NCBI RefSeq assembly: GCF_029919255.1
Contig: NZ_CP123991.1
Location: 1,605,110 to 1,669,109 of the forward strand
DNA length: 64,000 nt
Source of the DNA: a cyanobacterium endosymbiont of Epithemia clementina EcSB
GTDB taxonomy: Bacteria; Cyanobacteriota; Cyanobacteriia; Cyanobacteriales; Microcystaceae
Direction: 5' to 3'
Part shown: piece by piece, positions 41,410 through 51,895 of the stretch
How the letters are laid out: the number at the start of each line of letters is the position of its first letter
How positions within the stretch are numbered: position 1 is the stretch's first letter
Made by a program: the position numbers and the translations under genes
The notes under the pieces: model-generated
Told to the model about the DNA's origin: nothing
The model's database searches: none
Seen by the model: the letters and a program-made list of their open reading frames with translations, nothing else

Positions 41410-42425
41410 GTATTTTAAAAAAATGCTATCTAATCTACTGCTCAATCTCATTACTCAGGTGATTAATATCAACGGGGTAAAAGTGGCTAGTTATTATTTA
41501 ATGAGTTAAGATTTGATCTTGATAGAACTCAAGAAAATCACCTGTATAGAGTCAAAAATATTTTTGGTATTTTTCTAAATAAATAGTTATTAGTTTAGAT
41601 GGAGTTAATATCATAAAATGTTGAGTGAATGACTATATTTTGTCAAAAATCAAAAAACTATACAGATAAGACTAGCTTCAAAAGTCATTCAAGAAGTTTT
41701 GGAAACTAATTGCGAAAAAGCTGCTCGAAGAAAATGACTCCGTCAGAGATCGACAGTTTATTAAAAGAAAAACTTCAAAGAATAAAAAAGTTAAAAATTT
41801 ATGAAATTATCTATCTTAGAATAGTCAAAAAATATGCGGCAATTTTAGTAAATATAGAAAATCGAAAATCGATAGTTTTTGATAAAAAATAAAGAGACAA
41901 TAGTAGACTATTTGTCTAGTCTAAGTTCAGAGGCATTGATCCAAATAGAATAGATTAGTATAGATAGTTCTACTAAACCTGTCATATAAAATCATCGATA
42001 TTAATGTCTTGAAAACCTGATTTTAAATTTTTAAAAATTTCTAGGAGTTTGCTTGTTATTAACATTATTGCCCAATCAGACTATTCAGACTATGTTAAGG
42101 TTTAGTGAATTTTTACTATCCTAAATTCAGTAGAATTGTATAGATTTGTGGGTGTCCTATAAAAGGGTTATCAAAGAAATACTTCCTGATGTCAAAATAG
42201 TAGTGGGCAGACTGAAAAAAGATCAAAAGATAAAAAACTGGCTGGGATAATCAATAGTAAATATCCCTTATTCAAGAATAAAGAAAGCCTAACTTACAAA
42301 GAGAAGGCTAAGATAGATAAAATCCCCAAAATGTCATCAGTCTTAGGGAAGATGTATTAAATAAAAGAGAATATAAGAATTTTTTTAAAACCGAAAACAA
42401 TAATTTATGAGCCTCTCGATAAATT
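41410..42425 (+). pseudogene. ISL3-family transposase relic
   Basis: In the plus sense, broken frames follow an ISL3 transposase from end to end. It starts as MLSNLLLNLITQVINI. Next comes KAARRKMTPSEIDSLLKEKL with KKLKIYEIIYLRIVKKYAAI (the best-preserved open stretch, 41710-41892), then RVIKEILPDVKIVVGRLKK, YSRIKKA and an eroded C-terminus similar to SPKCHQSLGRMYQ. Many stops and shifts are present. The lost catalytic aspartates and the length (about 1 kb) indicate an old, immobile copy. Terminal inverted repeats were not found. Confidence 0.65.
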
Positions 42426-42988
42426 TATAGAATGATTTGCAAAAGCGCTCAATCAGAAAATTAAATTAATTATAATATAAGTTTATATAAAGCTTAACTA
42501 ACTTTGATAATTTTGGAAGGATAGTTTTATCAAACTGATACTTTTCTTGCTAACTTATTACACTCAATGTAGTAGATACTTAATTCTTTGTTCTAATTAT
42601 TCTTGACTAGAAAATATGTCAAAAATTTAATGTGTACTAGCCAATCTAAATAAAATTTAAATTTATTCGTTGATTGAACAGAGAAATAAATTTGTTCCTA
42701 ACATTTCTGCTCTCTTTAGCGAAATCACTAATGCTTCCCAACCTAAACTTTACACAAAAGTAACATTCGTAAAATCAATAACCATTATTATGGTCTCTAC
42801 TTAAATCAAAGAAATAATTGCTTCGCAGAAACTATCGATTTAGGTACCATCTAAAATACCAGAAGGTTTAATAACTCTAAATCTATAGGTCATAGTTAGG
42901 TTACTAACTTATTACTATCGAAAAAGTAATTTGAATAGAGTTTCATAAGCTTACAGGCAGAGATATAAAATTCTATAATTCTACAGAT
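42426..42988. other. AT-rich intergenic DNA downstream of ftsH
   Basis: No gene or strong hairpin was recognised between the ISL3 relic and the ftsH stop. A terminator for ftsH is not obvious. Confidence 0.4.
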
Positions 42989-44884
42989 TTACAACAATTT
43001 AACGGGAAATTCTAAGGGCTGCTGGAAATAAACCTCAAATTTTTCTAATAATTGGCGGAATTGCTCTCCTTCAATGGTCTCTTGGTCAATTAAAATGTCT
43101 ACTAAGTTATCAATGGCAGTACGATGCTCTTGAATTATCTTTTGAGCTTTATCATGGCAATGATCTACAATACATCGTACTTGATGGTCAATTTTACCGG
43201 CAATCTCTTGAGAATAATCAGACTCATTGTGATCATCATTTTCTAAGGCAACTAATCCTAACTCAGACATTCCGAAGCGAGTTACCATTTGTCGGGCCAA
43301 GTCAGTCACTTTTTCAATATCGTTCCCAGCCCCAGTTGTGACTTCATCCTCACCAAAAATTATTTCTTCAGCAGCTCTACCCCCCAATAAACCGGCAATT
43401 CTGGCCAATAATTGACTTCTAGTGGTTAGTCTATATTCCTCATCTGGGGTAAACCAAGTTAAACCTTTGACTTGTCCTCTGGGAATTAAAGTAACTTTTT
43501 CCATGAGATCATGGCCACTACATAAAGTTCCTACGATCGCATGACCCACTTCATGATAGGCGATTAACCGTTTACTCTTACTATCAACTAAAGGAGTTCC
43601 TTCCATTCCAGCTACGACCCGATCAATAGCATCGTTAATTTCTGTCATGGTAATGGCTTCTTTGCGTCGCCGTGCTGTGAAAATTGCCGCTTCGTTGAGA
43701 ACATTGGCCAAATCTGCTCCCGTGAACCCTGGAGTCCGTCGGGCGATCGCTTCTAAGGATACTTTTTCATCAACTTTTTTATCCCTGGCATGAACTTCTA
43801 AAATGCCTTGACGACCTTTAAAATCAGGATAATCTACCATTAACTGTCGGTCAAAACGTCCAGGGCGTAACAATGCTTTATCGAGGACATGAGGACGGTT
43901 GGTGGCTGCAATTACAATAATTCCATGATTACCCTCAAAGCCATCCATTTCTGTTAATAATTGGTTAAGGGTTTGTTCCCTTTCATCATTTCCTCCTCCA
44001 TAACCTACTCCTCGTTGACGACCCACTGCATCAATTTCGTCAATAAAAATTAGACAAGGAGCGTTTTCTTTAGCTTTTTTGAATAAATCTCGTACCCGCG
44101 AAGCCCCGACACCGACAAACATCTCCACAAATTCTGAGCCAGATATACTAAAGAAGGGAACAGCGGCTTCTCCTGAAATGGCTTTAGCTAGTAAAGTTTT
44201 GCCAGTTCCGGGGGGACCGACTAACAGTACCCCTTTAGGAATTTTTGCACCTATTGCAGTAAATTTTTCAGGTTGTTTGAGAAAAGTCACTACTTCTTGT
44301 AATTCCTCTTTAGCTTCGTCAATACCAGCCACTGCGTCAAAGGTAATTCCTGTTTTGGCTTCCATCTGGAAACGGGCGCGGGATTTTCCAAAGTTCATAG
44401 CTTGACCAGACACACCGGCTGAACGTCGTAGAATTACGATAAAAATCGCAAATAATAAAAAAAGAACGATTAAATTGGTAACTAATCCGATTGCAGCTGA
44501 GTTATCAGCAGAGGGACGAATTGCAAATGGTACTTTGTTATCTCGAAGTTTGGCAACTAATTCAGTATTAAGATGATTTTTAAATATGGGAATTTCTTGG
44601 TGTTGCCCTTTTTTATCTGGGTCTTTCAAGGTAACTTTAGCTTTTTGTTGTTTAGGATCAATTTCTACGTTGGCCACTTGATCCGATTCAATTTTCTTAA
44701 TTAATTCGGTGTAGCTGCCTTGATCAGTTTTGGTGTCTGTTTTCGTTTGTCCCCAACCGGGTGTGGCTATTAGTAATGATTGAATGAGCATAAAACTAGT
44801 AACAAACCGAGCCCATTCTCTTAAGGAGATTTTATGTTTCTTTGATTGCTTAGCCTTGGGGATTGCTATATTTTTCTTTATCAT
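42989..44884 (-). CDS. ftsH: ATP-dependent zinc metalloprotease FtsH
   Basis: The protein has 631 residues. It has an N-terminal hydrophobic segment ([19 protein letters not shown]), a lumen- or periplasm-side domain of about 75 residues, and a second membrane span near residue 130. The AAA+ module follows: Walker A GPPGTGKT at 223-230, Walker [19 protein letters not shown], and the second region of homology [18 protein letters not shown]. The protease domain has zinc ligands His444 and His448 in HEVGH and later [17 protein letters not shown]. FtsH hexamers extract and degrade membrane proteins. In phototrophs some FtsH proteins repair photosystem II. Which cyanobacterial paralogue this is cannot be fixed by eye. 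It appears intact. Confidence 0.96.
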   Translation of the reverse strand: MIKKNIAIPKAKQSKKHKISLREWARFVTSFMLIQSLLIATPGWGQTKTDTKTDQGSYTELIKKIESDQVANVEIDPKQQKAKVTLKDPDKKGQHQEIPIFKNHLNTELVAKLRDNKVPFAIRPSADNSAAIGLVTNLIVLFLLFAIFIVILRRSAGVSGQAMNFGKSRARFQMEAKTGITFDAVAGIDEAKEELQEVVTFLKQPEKFTAIGAKIPKGVLLVGPPGTGKTLLAKAISGEAAVPFFSISGSEFVEMFVGVGASRVRDLFKKAKENAPCLIFIDEIDAVGRQRGVGYGGGNDEREQTLNQLLTEMDGFEGNHGIIVIAATNRPHVLDKALLRPGRFDRQLMVDYPDFKGRQGILEVHARDKKVDEKVSLEAIARRTPGFTGADLANVLNEAAIFTARRRKEAITMTEINDAIDRVVAGMEGTPLVDSKSKRLIAYHEVGHAIVGTLCSGHDLMEKVTLIPRGQVKGLTWFTPDEEYRLTTRSQLLARIAGLLGGRAAEEIIFGEDEVTTGAGNDIEKVTDLARQMVTRFGMSELGLVALENDDHNESDYSQEIAGKIDHQVRCIVDHCHDKAQKIIQEHRTAIDNLVDILIDQETIEGEQFRQLLEKFEVYFQQPLEFPVKLL

Positions 44885-45004
44885 AGTTTGTTGAGTTAGA
44901 TTTTGCTCTGAGGTTAACTTAAGAATAGTTTTCCATAACTAAGTTCAGCCAAGAAGTTCTTTTATTTTTATTATGAACGATGATGTCAAAGAATTTACAA
45001 GAAA

Positions 45005-45053
45005 CAACCGTTAAGATGCCTGGCTTTTTAACAGTCAGGCATCTTAACGGTTG
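45005..45053 (-). terminator. Terminator of the DUF3685 gene
   Basis: Perfect 18-bp arms (45005-45022 / 45036-45053) enclose a 13-base loop. On the minus strand the hairpin is followed by TTTCTTGT. It lies 35 bases past the stop of the response-regulator gene and separates it from ftsH. Confidence 0.8.
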
Positions 45054-45087
45054 TCCTCCCTAACTCTCTCCTTCTTCCCCCTTAGGG

Positions 45088-46803
45088 TCAGGAGTCTCGT
45101 CGTTCCCGATTTTTTCCGTAGCGAGTTTCCTGTAAACTATTGCTAATTCCTTGAATGATTCCACGAACAATTAGTCCTAATCCTCTGCCAATAACTTGAG
45201 TAAGTAGATAAACTAAGCCATTACCAATCAATCTAACCATAGAACGCAATACCGGAGCAAAGGCATCACGAGACTCTAAAATAATGGTAACTGCCCAACG
45301 AATTCCTTTAAGCTGTTTAAGTTCATGTTGTCGTGAGGCATGAATAAAGGTTGCTTCAATTCCTTTTTTACTCCAGAATAATAGTCGGTATTTACTTTCA
45401 AAAATATTGCGCGGTTCCTCCCAAACTTGTTCTTGACGATAAGCCCAAGACAAGTTATTCCGAAATTTAGCAATTTCCCTAGAAGAACTCATTTTCTCTA
45501 AATATAATTTACGGCTTATTAATTCAATATCTGAGAAATTATTTAAAATTAAAAACACAATTCCATTAGCTATCTGAATAATAAAATTTTCAAGAAAAAT
45601 CTCAGCTTGATGGCAATTTTTAGTATTATTAGTACAATATAAAATTCCCTCAATTATTAATCCTTGTTCGAAGAGTAAATATTTTAGCAATTCATCAAAA
45701 AAATAAATTTTTTTGATGAACTCTTCTTGGACTAAACTGATATTATTGTCAACGATATTTTCAATATCATCTAAGGTTGTTGTAGGTAGTAATACACAAT
45801 ACTTGCCTAAGAAATTAACAGCTGATTCCTGCCAAATTTTTTGGGTAATCATGGCGGTATCCTTCGGTAATTCTGAAGCATCTGCTTTAATGAACTCTAA
45901 GTCTTCTAAGCTTCTCCCCAACTGATGAATAACAATGGTCATCAACTCCTCTTTTTTATTAGCTTGGAGAATATCTATTTCTAAAGGAATTGATGTTAAA
46001 TTATCGGAGTTAATCGCTAATTTTTCAAGCGTATTCTTAACAATTGCTAGGCTATTGAGTGATTTTAACCCTAGAATGTTTGTTGAGGACTCGGCTGAGA
46101 ATCCGGGAGGAGCGTTCTGATATTGAGAGCCTGTTGAGGAAAGCTTTGATTGTGAGGTTGGAGCAGCCATAGTAACATCGATGGGAATTAATCTATTAAC
46201 TAACCATTTTGCGGCTAATAATTCTCGCCTTCTCTCTTTCAAAAATTCTTTGTCAACCCACGATAATTGGTTTTGGTTAAGCCGTAGATTAATTTGTGCA
46301 ATAGTCTTATTAATTTGTTTTAATCCTAATTGTTTACCCTGTAAAAGCCATGCTTGAGGAGATTTAGGTTGTTCTAGGGTTACATTAGACGAAGAGACAG
46401 CTAGGGTCGGCCAAGCTGTCTGACCTTGAGCTATTTTCTGCAGTTGTTCGATCAAACGTTCTATCGTTATCCCTTTTGGACAATAACCTTCAACACCAGC
46501 TTGTTTAGCCGTTTGTAGTGACAACGGGTCGGTTAAATGACTTAACAAGCATATTTTAAGAGTGCGATAGGTTTGTCTAATTTCTTCAAGCAACCTCCAC
46601 CCCTCTGAGACGTTGTTGGGGGTATCAGGATCTAAGATGATTAAATCTATTGACTGTCCCACTAAGGTTTCTCGGATAGGTTGAGAAAAATCTGTTTGAA
46701 CGACAACACGAAAATCTGAATAGTTGCTTAAGACATTAGATAATCCTAAGCGAAAAATAGCATCATTATCAATTAGGAGTAGATTAATCGGGCGATCGCT
46801 CAC
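45088..46803 (-). CDS. Response-regulator-like protein with DUF3685
   Basis: The protein has 571 residues and a GTG start at 46801-46803. Residues 1-120 are a receiver domain: LLLIDND with the acidic pair Asp12/Asp14, the phospho-acceptor Asp58 in LIILDPDTP, ICLLSHLTDP, and a GVEGYCPKG strand with Lys. The remaining 450 residues match the cyanobacterial DUF3685 type, of unknown function, including IRWAVTIILESRDAFAPVLR and a C-terminal glycine-rich hydrophobic tail (QVIGRGLGLIVRGIIQGI). It has no DNA-binding domain. It may act at a membrane. The fur-family gene ends 31 bases upstream on the same strand, so the two are probably co-transcribed. Confidence 0.8.
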   Translation of the reverse strand: MSDRPINLLLIDNDAIFRLGLSNVLSNYSDFRVVVQTDFSQPIRETLVGQSIDLIILDPDTPNNVSEGWRLLEEIRQTYRTLKICLLSHLTDPLSLQTAKQAGVEGYCPKGITIERLIEQLQKIAQGQTAWPTLAVSSSNVTLEQPKSPQAWLLQGKQLGLKQINKTIAQINLRLNQNQLSWVDKEFLKERRRELLAAKWLVNRLIPIDVTMAAPTSQSKLSSTGSQYQNAPPGFSAESSTNILGLKSLNSLAIVKNTLEKLAINSDNLTSIPLEIDILQANKKEELMTIVIHQLGRSLEDLEFIKADASELPKDTAMITQKIWQESAVNFLGKYCVLLPTTTLDDIENIVDNNISLVQEEFIKKIYFFDELLKYLLFEQGLIIEGILYCTNNTKNCHQAEIFLENFIIQIANGIVFLILNNFSDIELISRKLYLEKMSSSREIAKFRNNLSWAYRQEQVWEEPRNIFESKYRLLFWSKKGIEATFIHASRQHELKQLKGIRWAVTIILESRDAFAPVLRSMVRLIGNGLVYLLTQVIGRGLGLIVRGIIQGISNSLQETRYGKNRERRDS

Positions 46804-46834
46804 GACGCTTGGGAAAAAAATGATAACACTATCT

Positions 46835-47290
46835 TTAGTTTAGTCCAGGTTTGTCTGATTGCTTATAACCAAAAAAGTCGATTCGATAGTCAGTTATTTT
46901 TACCCCTGTTTGCTGTTCCACTTGTTCAAGTAATTCCGGGGGTAATTTCAGATGGATGTCCATGATTTGTTGTGTATCCAGGCAGTTAACATGACTGTGA
47001 GAATCGCTGATATGACCGTACAGTCTGCCGTCAGATCGTTCAATACATTCAATGATCCTTTGGTTTGAAAGAGCCTCTAGGTTTTGATATACTGAAGTGT
47101 GGCTGATCTCTTTGCCCTCTTGAGAGAGATACTTGTAAATTTCCCTAGCGGACAAATGTCCCTTAGCTTTCCAAAGTAATTCTAGGATGAAGCGACGCTG
47201 ACGACTAACCCGCATTCCCAGTGCCTGACAAAGGTTAAGGGCATCTTCCAGTGACCGGATTGGTTGAGTTTGTCCTCCTTGTTTGCTCAT
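46835..47290 (-). CDS. Fur-family transcriptional regulator
   Basis: From ATG 47290 (MSKQGGQTQPIRSLEDALNL) the product has 151 residues. A TTG 24 bases upstream is less likely. The winged-helix domain runs MRVSRQRRFILELLWKAKGH, LSAREIYKYL and HTSVYQNLEAL. The dimerisation domain includes the metal-binding-like HISDSHSHVNCLD. It lacks the two CxxC pairs of Zn-structural sites, keeping only one cysteine there. The subtype (Fur, PerR or Zur) cannot be set by eye. Regulation of iron or peroxide response is usual. It leads a probable operon with the DUF3685 gene. Confidence 0.87.
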   Translation of the reverse strand: MSKQGGQTQPIRSLEDALNLCQALGMRVSRQRRFILELLWKAKGHLSAREIYKYLSQEGKEISHTSVYQNLEALSNQRIIECIERSDGRLYGHISDSHSHVNCLDTQQIMDIHLKLPPELLEQVEQQTGVKITDYRIDFFGYKQSDKPGLN

Positions 47291-48870
47291 AACTATGCTG
47301 ATTACTCTTGACAACTTAATAAATTATAAATTCATTACCAGTTTAGCTTAGACTAATTTTTGACTTCTAAGAAAAATACTCAAGTTTTTCTAGTTCTGTT
47401 GGTGTAGGAGATTTCTATTATTAAGTTATCTGTAAGTCCTTGTTTATGCCAGTTGTAGCTAAACTTTTTGAGTTATCGCACTGAAAATGAATTGTTTGAG
47501 CTAGAAAATAAATGGTTAATATTTATTTGTCTGAGTAAGTCTTACTGTCACCGTGCTAAAACTTTTTTGAGTGCTGTCTTGAAATTACAGTTAATCCAAA
47601 ACAATAGGTTGTGATTTACTATGAAAGCCGACTTGCGTAGGTGAATTATCCCAAGCGCAATGATATCGACATTTCCAAATTTATAACTATATTTTCGATA
47701 ACTCGTAACAGTTTTCTTAGTAAATTTTGCTCCAATGGCTTATTAAATTATGATTGCGTAACTGCAAAACTAATTGGTTAATTTCTCATCAAAGCGGAAC
47801 TCAGTTCAGTAAAAATGTCCGGCTGGGTTATTTTGATTAAACAGTTTATTGAAAACAATCAACTAACCATCGCCATTAATAACTACAGCATTGACCCCTA
47901 AAATCTTTAGATAAACTCAATTTTTGAGCTAAAATTTATTTCCTATAGCCACCATAATCTTCCGAATACTAGATTTTTTTGTAAAAATAATTGTTTTTAT
48001 TTGAAATAAATATAAATATTTACACAAACTATAGACCGTATCATAAAATCAGCTAATTATGTTTAAATTTCTTGATAAGAATGTTATCACAATCTAACCA
48101 TTATCACTAGATTGAAACATCTCCAAAAATTATCCATAAAGCTCATTAGTATCGTTGCGTTATTCCTATTGTCAGTATTCCTAGAGCAACTATTAAAATA
48201 AATGGGTAATGCCTCAGAGATTTCTCTGTTTAGTTTTTAGTTAGTAAACCTCTTTAGTTTTTCAATTATTAATCAAAAAGTTTTTTACTTCTAAATTATT
48301 TTATCCTAAGGAGCACAACACCATTTTGAAGCTTGTAAAAACAAGGTTATTAAACAGTTCTATAATTTTTGTTTATCTTTTTTAACTAAAAATTCTAACT
48401 CATCTATTAAGTTATCTAAATTTAGTCAAGTAAAACTTACTGATTTTAATCATCTAACCGTTTTTTCGATATAAAAGTGCAAAATATTGCTTATAAATAG
48501 TTTTTACCGCGGCTAAAGTTATAATTTTAATCTCCTAATTATGATGTCCCAAAAATTAAGTATAGAGACAAAACTATTTTTGTATTTTTTAAAAGTTTGT
48601 AGTAATGGCTTTATCCCCGAGAGTGTAGGTCCGAGCGTAACTCACTACAAACATACAATTAATAACCCTACCTGACTTAAGACGGCAAAAATGTTCTTAC
48701 CCCTAAGATAGCTTGATTGTACATTAATATTAATAACAAGAAAACTATTAAAAACTAAAATAATTACTAAATAAGGCTTTGAAGACATTCGTATTAATAA
48801 TTTCACATAACTGGTTAAGTAGAACCAGATTGATTTTGCTCCTCTAATTATTTAACAAAATATGGAGATA
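47291..48870. other. 1.6-kb AT-rich intergenic region
   Basis: A minus-strand stretch near 47790-47940 reads NNPAGHFY-stop-TEFRFDEKL and related fragments, possibly a very old relic. Otherwise no gene was recognised. The fur promoter lies at its left end. Confidence 0.4.
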
Positions 48871-48915
48871 AGTTTTCACTGAGTTGATCCTGACAGGATC
48901 AACTCAGTGAAAACT
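48871..48915 (-). terminator. Long hairpin after tRNA-Met
   Basis: Arms of 22 bp meet around one central base (48871-48892 / 48894-48915). As RNA this is a 20-bp stem with a TGTCA-type loop. It lies 92 bases downstream of the tRNA on the minus strand and ends in TTATCTCC, only weakly T-rich. A terminator role is likely from the position. Confidence 0.6.
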
Positions 48916-49007
48916 GCTGAGTCCTCAACAAACATCCTAGGGTTCAAATCACTCAATAGCCTAGCAATTGCTAAGAATACGCTTGAAAAATTTTCGACTT
49001 AATTAAA

Positions 49008-49081
49008 TGGCTCAAGGCAGATTTGAACTGCCGACCTTGGGCTTATGAGTCCCCTGCTCTGACCTGCTGAGCTACTGAGCC
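49008..49081 (-). tRNA. trnM: tRNA-Met (CAT), elongator type
   Basis: This 74-nt cloverleaf has acceptor GGCTCAG/TTGAGCC, D-stem GCTC/GAGC, T-arm GGCAG-TTCAAAT-CTGCC and discriminator A. The anticodon CAT is at 49045-49047. G1-C72 pairing rules out an initiator. The anticodon stem GGGGA/GCCCA has only three Watson-Crick pairs, with G27-A43 and A31-G39 mismatched. A lysidine-type CAT tRNA-Ile is less likely but cannot be excluded from sequence alone. Confidence 0.88.
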
Positions 49082-49201
49082 GCACCTTTTTTATCGTAAT
49101 TAGCATAACACAAAATAATGAGATTAACCAAGGTAAATAGAAAAAGTCAGAGGAAGTCTAACCTTCCCCTGAGAAAGGATTGAACTGAAAAAATCTATTG
49201 A

Positions 49202-51463
49202 TTACTTTCTTTTCTTGGGTAACAAGGCTACAGGATTAACTGCTCCTGTGCCACTCGGATGAACTTCAAAATGAAGATGAGGACCAGTACTGTATCCCGT
49301 ACTCCCCATTTCAGCAATTTGTTGCCCTTGCTCTACCTTTTGTCCACGACGGACCAACAGACGGTTATTATGGGCATAGAGAGTAATACTGCCGTCAGGG
49401 TGACGAACCTTAACTAATTTTCCGTAGCCTCCCGAATTCCATCCGGCTGTAATCACCTCACCAGGGGCTGCGGCAATGATAGGAGTACCAATGGGAGCAG
49501 CAATATCGATTCCCCGATGCATTCTGCCCCAGCGTCGGCCATAGCCGGAAGTCAACACCCCTTTACTAGGCCAAATATAGCCAGTAAACTGCATAGGGGT
49601 ATTAGGAAGATAATTATCAGGAACGGATAAGGGTGGTAATTCAGGTCCAACGTTCGTACCCACGGGGATACGGAAAGCGTCATTATATTGTTCTGTATCG
49701 TTAGGAGCAGCTCCCATTAACTGAGAACGGAATTTAGGTAGCTGTTGGGCAACTTGCTGTTGAGAAGAAGGGGAATTATGGCGATCACTGGCCCACTCAG
49801 GATTTAGAGTTTGTCTTAGTACAGAAGTTCTAGATTTCTTAGGAGTATCAGGCTCTATTTTAATCTTACCAGGTCCAGTCTCAACTGCATATTCCTGTTC
49901 AAGGTTAGCAATATCTGTTTTGAGTTGTTCGGTATAGGAATCCGGACTAGGATCAACAGAAATCTCGAGCATTTCGATATCTTTATTTCCAGACGACTGT
50001 TTCTCCCATTTATTAACTTCAGCCAAAGAAGCCGATGACAGTGCACTCATAGAAACTGGAAGAGGAGAATCAGAAAATCGACTGGGAGATGAGGCTACTA
50101 AATTTCGAGATTGAGGAATATTCAGAGCCTTGCGAGGTTGATTTTTATATTGTGCCTTTGTTGCAGATTCAGGAAGAACCAAACTCTGATGAACCTTAAT
50201 CAAATTTGGATTAGTAATACTATTAGCTCGAATTAACTCTGAAAGGGTTAAGCCATGATGACGAGCAATACTATTAAGAGTATCTCCAGGTTGAACGCGA
50301 TAGGATTTTTCAGTTTGAACTAATTTTACTTGTGGTTTAGGAAAAATCCGAGCTTGCTCAGTTGAGCTTGATTCTACAGAGATCTCAATTTTAGATGGTT
50401 CAAAGGTTGATTTTCTAAGGGTTGAAGAGTTGGGAAGAAGGACAGCGGTTGAGGCTAGATCGTTTTCAGGTGTAGAAACTGGAATCGGAATAGGCTCATT
50501 AAATTGAGTAATTTCTTCTTGTTCCATCTGGGCCAAGGGAACTGAAGGAAGTTTTGTCAAAGATGACAACGGCAAAGGGTAATTTTCACTAGTTTTTTTT
50601 GGTGTAGAAGTAGAAGAAACATTCTCACTCGACAAACTAGAAGACAGAGAACCAGTAGTATCTACAAGCGTAGTCAGACTTGAAGCAGAAACTGATTCAG
50701 TCTTTTGGGAACTAATCACTCGAATCGCCGTTTCTCTGACAGACCCATTCTCTTGAAGTTTACTGCTACTGCTAATAGGTCTTAAGGGTTGACTCACGTC
50801 AGAGACATCGGCTAGCAAGGACCTGATATCAGACTTTAGGTTAGACTTCTCTGTTTTTAATTCAGCCAAACTATCTTGTAAACGTTTACGAGTTTTTCTA
50901 AGGTGCTCGAGTGAAGTATTAACGGATTTGGAGGGTAATTCTTGGGACTCGGAGAGTACTGTGCCAAGTTGGCGTGATGGAGCCTGCAGCTGAGATTCTT
51001 CTAAGGAAGGGATTTTTAAAATTTGCCCAGAAACTAAGTCGGCTTCAACAGAAAGTTTATTGAGAGTAGCGAGTGCCGCTGCTTCCACTTGATACTCTTG
51101 GGCTAGTTGCCTGATAGATTCTCCGAGCTTGACTTTGTGCTTAAGATTTAGAGGAGCTAATTGACTCTTAGTGGAACTAGTAGCGTCAGTTGAGCTCAAC
51201 GAGGCTGATAGATTTGAAAGGGTAGCAGTAGCAGTTAATGAGTTAGCTGCTACTGCTGCTTTATTATGAGTCAGTAATAATCCTGTAGCTCCCATAGAAA
51301 TGGCTAGTCCAATCATGGCCGTAGAGCGACGTACTTGACCACAATTGTTATTGGGAGTCAAACTGCTTAAGGGAAGTTCGGCTATAGGGATAACTGATGT
51401 ATCAGGATAGTCAGTAAGGCACGAAGATATGGGCGTTACTTTGCGTGTAAATGTATTTTTCAA
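49202..51463 (-). CDS. LysM/M23 peptidoglycan metallopeptidase
   Basis: The protein has 753 residues. The N-terminal hydrophobic segment is near residue 50 (TAMIGLAISMGATGLLLTH). A LysM domain starts around residue 110 (HKVKLGESIRQLAQEYQV). A short coiled coil follows (EHLRKTRKRLQDSLAELKTE) and then a Ser/Thr-rich linker. A second LysM domain is YRVQPGDTLNSIARHHGL. The C-terminal M23 domain has GYGRRWGRMHRGIDIAAPIG and the metal motif TGPHLHFEVHPSG. This is a periplasmic endopeptidase of the cell-separation type. The TTG start at 51463 follows AGGAGG at 5 bases. A good promoter lies at 51560-51588. The linker is of low complexity, as in family members. Confidence 0.88.
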   Translation of the reverse strand: MKNTFTRKVTPISSCLTDYPDTSVIPIAELPLSSLTPNNNCGQVRRSTAMIGLAISMGATGLLLTHNKAAVAANSLTATATLSNLSASLSSTDATSSTKSQLAPLNLKHKVKLGESIRQLAQEYQVEAAALATLNKLSVEADLVSGQILKIPSLEESQLQAPSRQLGTVLSESQELPSKSVNTSLEHLRKTRKRLQDSLAELKTEKSNLKSDIRSLLADVSDVSQPLRPISSSSKLQENGSVRETAIRVISSQKTESVSASSLTTLVDTTGSLSSSLSSENVSSTSTPKKTSENYPLPLSSLTKLPSVPLAQMEQEEITQFNEPIPIPVSTPENDLASTAVLLPNSSTLRKSTFEPSKIEISVESSSTEQARIFPKPQVKLVQTEKSYRVQPGDTLNSIARHHGLTLSELIRANSITNPNLIKVHQSLVLPESATKAQYKNQPRKALNIPQSRNLVASSPSRFSDSPLPVSMSALSSASLAEVNKWEKQSSGNKDIEMLEISVDPSPDSYTEQLKTDIANLEQEYAVETGPGKIKIEPDTPKKSRTSVLRQTLNPEWASDRHNSPSSQQQVAQQLPKFRSQLMGAAPNDTEQYNDAFRIPVGTNVGPELPPLSVPDNYLPNTPMQFTGYIWPSKGVLTSGYGRRWGRMHRGIDIAAPIGTPIIAAAPGEVITAGWNSGGYGKLVKVRHPDGSITLYAHNNRLLVRRGQKVEQGQQIAEMGSTGYSTGPHLHFEVHPSGTGAVNPVALLPKKRK

Positions 51464-51559
51464 AAAAACCTCCTAATGTTAGGAACGAGCCATTGTTAAA
51501 AATCTATAAATCCGGTCGATTTTCAGAAACGGAATAGATACTTGATTTTACAGGGGAAT

Positions 51560-51588
51560 ATCTTAATAGAGATATATTAATAAGTCAA
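51560..51588 (-). promoter_or_regulatory. Promoter of the LysM/M23 gene
   Basis: On the minus strand TTGACT (51583-51588), a 17-base spacer and TAAGAT (51560-51565) form a sigma-70 promoter. It gives a leader of about 90 bases. I looked for a c-di-AMP (ydaO) riboswitch, known before cell-wall genes, and did not see it. Confidence 0.6.
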
Positions 51589-51895
51589 TATACTCAGATA
51601 TCATTTCACTGATGAAATATTAAAATCAACTTATTTTTTTGCTGATTTATTTTAAATAAGTATAGTCTGATTCGGATTTCAATGAGAGACCCTTACATCT
51701 AATCTTTTTGTCCGATGCAAGTCTGTAGACGATAGGAGTTGATTGAAGGTTTCGTGATGGAGTATTGTCTAACGATCGAAAGCTCTGGTTTAAGGTGTTT
51801 TGAGTCGATGAAGACAACACGGTCGATTTCTTAATTCCATAAAATTGATTTCCTTGGCATTTTCAGAGAATGGATATGGATTGCTTATTAAACAC

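Noticed and set aside
41710-41892. 60-codon open frame that could be a small gene
   Set aside because: It is the best-preserved piece of the ISL3 transposase relic, continuous in sense with broken pieces on both sides.
47790-47950. Protein-like minus-strand scraps (NNPAGHFY, TEFRFDEKL)
   Set aside because: They are too short and too broken to assign or to separate from chance.
51464-51850. A ydaO-type c-di-AMP riboswitch before the LysM/M23 gene
   Set aside because: The leader has none of the conserved riboswitch segments I know, and the promoter lies only about 90 bases from the start.
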